DNA of 64,000 bases, taken from positions 868,001 through 932,000 of the forward strand of contig NZ_JACHXJ010000001.1 in the NCBI RefSeq assembly GCF_014192015.1, in the 5' to 3' direction. The translations under genes were made by a program, and so were the position numbers. Shown here piece by piece: positions 61,192-64,000 of this stretch. Positions within the stretch are counted from its first letter, which is position 1. Every line of letters starts with the position of its first letter. Source of the stretch: Paenibacillus rhizosphaerae. Its GTDB lineage: Bacteria; Bacillota; Bacilli; Paenibacillales; Paenibacillaceae. The notes below the pieces were generated by a model. The model had not been told where the DNA came from, did not search any database, and worked only from the letters and a program-made list of their open reading frames with translations.

Positions 61192-62655
61192 TTAGGCATG
61201 GGTGCTTGCTGATGTCTTGCGGACTAAATCCGAGCCGCGCAGCCAGCTTTGAATTTCCTGCTCTGTAGGATCCACGGGATCGGCCGTAAGACCTGGAATA
61301 TAATTGCAGGCTTCATAGATGGCAGGGATGACATTCGCATGTATGCCAACCGAATGATGCACGTAAGGGCCTTTCACGAGCTTTTCTTCCCAAAGCGGCC
61401 AGTCATTCACTTCGACCCAGACGTAGGAACCCCGTGTATATGGACCTTGAATTCCTTTGGCACGGCCTAAAAAAATCGAATAGTCTCCATGGTCCCCGTC
61501 AAATCGTGCGATGCTCATGCTGCCGCCGCGGATTTCGCCTTCATGGGTTCCGGGAGCATGGTCATCGAAGAGGAAGTGCTTGCGCAGCCGGGGCTTTTGC
61601 TCCACGCTTAACGACACCGGGAAATTGCCGCAATGGAACAGCAGCTCGCCGTTGTCGTTCTCGGGGTGCCTGACGGTAATGTCGGCGAAGAAGGTCGGAT
61701 GCTCATTCATCGCGGCGGCCTGCACTATGATTGAGGTGATCGCCCCATGGATATCGGTCTCGCACGTAACCGGAATTTGTTCGTCCGTCAGAATCGCATT
61801 GGCGAGACACGGCATGATCGACATCGCTTCCTGCAATGAGGACCAGCATTGAATCGCGATGGCGCTGCTATGGGTTTCTTGGGCGTAAGATTTCATGGCG
61901 ACCTTAAGTGCGGCGATCCTGCGGATATCCCCTTCGGTGACTTCGCTGACATCGAGCTTTTCCTTGATGTAATCGATCACTTCCAGCAGCTCACTGCTGC
62001 CGCTGGACTCGATCTTCTTCGACCGCGACTGGATGTCGACGAGCGTAATCGGGTGGATTTCGATGCCGAAGCGTTCCAGCAGTTCGCCTTCATTACAGAT
62101 CATCGTCCAGAACGAAGCGGGGCGGGGACCGATTTGAAGAATGCGGAGGCTTTTAAACTGGCGTACCACATTCGCAGCTGCGATGAAATTGGTAAATCCG
62201 CGCTCGAAGACGGGATCGTTCACCCAGCTGTTTGTGACATAGGTAAAGGGAACGCCGAAACGGCGGAGCACCTTACCGGTGGCAAAAATGCCGCATTGCG
62301 TATCACGCAGGCGCATCCCGTCTTCCAGCGGCGCTTCGTCACGGGGACCCCAGAGAAGAACGGGCTTGCCGAGCGCCTTGCCGACGCGTGCCACGGTATC
62401 CTCCGTTCCGAAGTTGCAGTGGGGAAAGAAGACGGCATCGACCTCTTCCTCCTTGAAACGCTGCGTAATGAGATCGGCGTTCATATGATCGTCATACAGC
62501 AAGCCTTCAGGATTCAATCCCTCTAGGTCGACGATATCGATATCCATACCGAAGCTTTCAATTTGCTTCCGGATCTGCACCTTATACTTAAAGGCGTCTT
62601 CTGCGCTGAAAGTAAACCGCCGGGTAGGCGCATAACCGAGTTTTAACTTCTTCAT
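61192..62655 (-). CDS. L-fucose/L-arabinose-isomerase-like protein
   Basis: A 487-residue protein of the FucI/AraA fold, interconverting aldoses and ketoses with a divalent metal. Blocks include AVFFPHCNFGTEDTVARVGKALGKPVLLWGPRDE, AIQCWSSLQEAMSIMPCLANA and ETDIHGAITSI with the likely metal-binding Glu and Asp. A C-terminal His-rich segment (GPYVHHSVGIHANV) follows. It is shorter than FucI (about 590) and matches the uncharacterised isomerase-like branch. It is first in its operon, so it likely acts on the free sugar released by the cytoplasmic hydrolases; apiose is a candidate. Confidence 0.82.
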   Translation of the reverse strand: MKKLKLGYAPTRRFTFSAEDAFKYKVQIRKQIESFGMDIDIVDLEGLNPEGLLYDDHMNADLITQRFKEEEVDAVFFPHCNFGTEDTVARVGKALGKPVLLWGPRDEAPLEDGMRLRDTQCGIFATGKVLRRFGVPFTYVTNSWVNDPVFERGFTNFIAAANVVRQFKSLRILQIGPRPASFWTMICNEGELLERFGIEIHPITLVDIQSRSKKIESSGSSELLEVIDYIKEKLDVSEVTEGDIRRIAALKVAMKSYAQETHSSAIAIQCWSSLQEAMSIMPCLANAILTDEQIPVTCETDIHGAITSIIVQAAAMNEHPTFFADITVRHPENDNGELLFHCGNFPVSLSVEQKPRLRKHFLFDDHAPGTHEGEIRGGSMSIARFDGDHGDYSIFLGRAKGIQGPYTRGSYVWVEVNDWPLWEEKLVKGPYVHHSVGIHANVIPAIYEACNYIPGLTADPVDPTEQEIQSWLRGSDLVRKTSASTHA

Positions 62656-62688
62656 TATTGATTCTCCTTTAGCAATATTATCTTGCGT

Positions 62689-62729
62689 AGTTTAGTTAAA
62701 TCGAAAATAGTTTAGTTAGTTTAGTTAAG
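62689..62729. promoter_or_regulatory. TTTAGTTAA operator cluster in the isomerase leader
   Basis: Copies at 62691 (TTTAGTTAA), 62711 (TTTAGTTAG) and 62720 (TTTAGTTAA) lie just downstream of the predicted minus-strand transcription start, suitable for repression by the divergent LacI protein. Confidence 0.6.
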
Positions 62730-62742
62730 GAAATATGTAGAA

Positions 62743-62756
62743 ATAAACCGCTTACA
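62743..62756 (-). promoter_or_regulatory. Putative cre site at the isomerase promoter
   Basis: On the minus strand it reads TGTAAGCGGTTTAT, 12 of 14 to the CcpA consensus. It covers the predicted transcription start near 62753. Confidence 0.6.
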
Positions 62757-62759
62757 GCC

Positions 62760-62788
62760 ATGATAGCACCGGTAATCAGGTCGGTCAA
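62760..62788 (-). promoter_or_regulatory. SigmaA promoter of the isomerase-transketolase-kinase operon
   Basis: On the minus strand TTGACC (62788-62783) and TATCAT (62765-62760) are separated by exactly 17 bases; each matches consensus at five of six positions. Confidence 0.75.
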
Positions 62789-62805
62789 TCCATAATATGA
62801 CATTA

Positions 62806-62902
62806 TTTAGTTATAAATCACTTAACATAAAATAAATTTAGTTAAAAATTTAGTTAACTATTGAAGTGAATCTAAAATCGTAGTACACTTCAGTTAACTA
62901 AA
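62806..62902. promoter_or_regulatory. TTTAGTTAA operator cluster at the lacI-type promoter
   Basis: Copies lie at 62806 (TTTAGTTAT), 62837 (TTTAGTTAA), 62849 (TTTAGTTAACTA) and 62889 (TTCAGTTAACTAAA). The last two extend into near-perfect palindromes around GTTAAC and flank a possible promoter (TTGAAG 62861, TACACT 62884, 17-base gap), so autoregulation is likely. Confidence 0.65.
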
Positions 62903-62933
62903 CAGATATCCAAGAAATGGAGAGCAACCTTGT

Positions 62934-64000
62934 ATGAAGATGGAGGACATTGCCAGAATGGCCAATGTTTCCAAGGCAGCCGTTTCATTAGCGTTTAACG
63001 GAAAGCCTGGCATTGGACAGGAGACGCGCGACCGTATTCTGCAAATCGCTGCGGAAGCGGGATATACGCCGAAGATTAGAGCAGCAGGCGCCAGGAAAGA
63101 GGAAGATGAGCAGGGAGATGGAACGAATTACGGATCCGGCGCAGCGGGGCCAAGCTCTTCTCTCGTTTTTCTCGTCGTGACGAATTCCGGAATCGTACTG
63201 GAGGAGTATTATCAGCAGCCCTTTTTCCAGGAGCTGATCCAATACATTGAAGAACGGTGCAGACAGAAGGGCTACCGGCTGTTCTTCTCCAAAGTGGATA
63301 TGGAATCTTTTGAAGAAGAGATACATAGAGACGGAGGGGCCAGCCGTCATCAAGGCGTCATCGTGCTCGGCACGAATCTGTCCCGCAAGCAGATTCATTA
63401 CATTCACCAGCATTTTACGAACGTTGTCGTGCTGGATACATGCTACGAAGAAATGCCGGTGCAATTCGTAGGCATTAACAATATGATGGGTGCCTATCAA
63501 GCGGGAACCTTTTTGTGCGAATCAGGGCATACGTCGATCGGCTATATTGCTTCGAGTGTGCGAATTCATAATTTCGAAGAACGGGAGCGCGGTTTTCTCA
63601 GTGCGCTTGCCGAATACGATTTTCAAGTTGCCCCTGAGCACCGGTTATCCGTCGCGCCGACGATTCTGACGTCGCAGGAAGCTTTGAAGCAGCAGCTGTC
63701 GAGTATTCTTGAAAGCGGAAAATCCTTGCCCACCGCCTGGTTTTGCGAATGCGATTATATCGCCATCAGTGCCATCAAGACGATGTCGGAGCTTGGTATC
63801 CGCGTCCCGGAAGATACGTCGATCATCGGCTTCGACAATATTAAGGAATCGGTCATCGTTTCGCCGGAATTAACGACGATTCACGTAGATAAGGAGCGTA
63901 TGGCTTTCCTTGCCGTGGATATGCTGTCCGATTGGATGGAACAGGAATTAAGCGTCAAAACGAAGATCAAAGTGGATACGACATTTGTAGAACGTAAATC
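62934..64000 (+). CDS. LacI-family transcriptional regulator, runs off the window end
   Basis: At least 355 residues with no stop before the window ends. The N-terminal MKMEDIARMANVSKAAVSLAFNG is the LacI helix-turn-helix and hinge start. A spacer of about 30 residues rich in Gly, Ser and Glu (about 50-75) precedes the periplasmic-binding-like effector domain (GVIVLGTNLSRKQIHYI, FLCESGHTSIGYIAS, DTSIIGFDNIKESVIVSPELTTIHVD). ATG 62934 follows GGAGAG by nine bases. The family length (330-350) implies that only a few residues are missing. It is divergent from the isomerase operon and separated from it by the TTTAGTTAA repeats, so it is probably the local repressor. Confidence 0.92.
   Translation, partial: MKMEDIARMANVSKAAVSLAFNGKPGIGQETRDRILQIAAEAGYTPKIRAAGARKEEDEQGDGTNYGSGAAGPSSSLVFLVVTNSGIVLEEYYQQPFFQELIQYIEERCRQKGYRLFFSKVDMESFEEEIHRDGGASRHQGVIVLGTNLSRKQIHYIHQHFTNVVVLDTCYEEMPVQFVGINNMMGAYQAGTFLCESGHTSIGYIASSVRIHNFEERERGFLSALAEYDFQVAPEHRLSVAPTILTSQEALKQQLSSILESGKSLPTAWFCECDYIAISAIKTMSELGIRVPEDTSIIGFDNIKESVIVSPELTTIHVDKERMAFLAVDMLSDWMEQELSVKTKIKVDTTFVERK

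Overview
The window looks like chromosome from a Paenibacillus-type member of the Bacillales. The signs are strong AGGAGG ribosome binding sites, frequent TTG and GTG starts, CcpA-type cre sites, LacI and AraC regulators, MalFG-type sugar importers whose ATPase is of the shared UgpC/MsmX kind, and a very long soluble poly-HAMP hybrid kinase. No rRNA, tRNA or CRISPR array was seen. About 55 kb is one carbohydrate-utilisation locus.

Layout. 1-3000 holds an AlkZ-like winged-helix protein, an HSL-family esterase and the remains of a YafY-type regulator. 3100-8565 is a 1,821-residue cytoplasmic histidine kinase with about 19 HAMP units and three receiver domains. 8893-17290 encodes GH2, GH29 and GH95-type enzymes plus an unassigned protein. 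17402-23408 encodes a beta-propeller hydrolase-like protein, a GH28 enzyme and a GH67/GH20-like protein. 23612-24958 is a free-standing solute-binding lipoprotein. 25173-28461 has an (alpha/alpha)6 hydrolase and a four-Asp-box sialidase-like enzyme. 28569-29471 is an AraC regulator. 29713-57066 is a co-directional block of about 27 kb: three DUF5060/DUF5605-type (GH140-like) paralogues, an unusual importer cassette (one ATPase, a giant binding protein, four permeases, an NHL/Yip1 membrane protein and a DUF5696 protein), an unassigned toroid protein, a DapA-family lyase, an iron alcohol dehydrogenase, a pectin methylesterase, an alpha/beta hydrolase, a second GH67/GH20-like protein and a Gfo/Idh oxidoreductase. 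After a small SRPBCC fragment, 57859-62655 (minus strand) encodes an FGGY kinase, a two-subunit transketolase and a fucose-isomerase-like protein, opposite a LacI regulator that runs to the window end.

How it works together (inference). No glycoside hydrolase here carries a signal peptide, so small, complex pectin-derived oligosaccharides are probably imported whole and dismantled in the cytoplasm. The enzyme set (fucosidase/galactosidase types, GH28, CE8, GH140-like, sialidase-like) resembles what is needed for rhamnogalacturonan-II-type glycans. The isomerase, kinase and split transketolase match the published logic of apiose catabolism through apulose.

Two regulatory patterns stand out. 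Three promoters carry CCCTATA direct repeats with 22-bp periodicity and identical spacing to the -10 box, probably the AraC protein's sites. A set of TTTAGTTAA-type repeats lies between the LacI gene and the isomerase operon. A short non-coding repetitive element with terminal inverted repeats sits between two of the GH140-like paralogues; the paralogue downstream of it has lost its probable active site.
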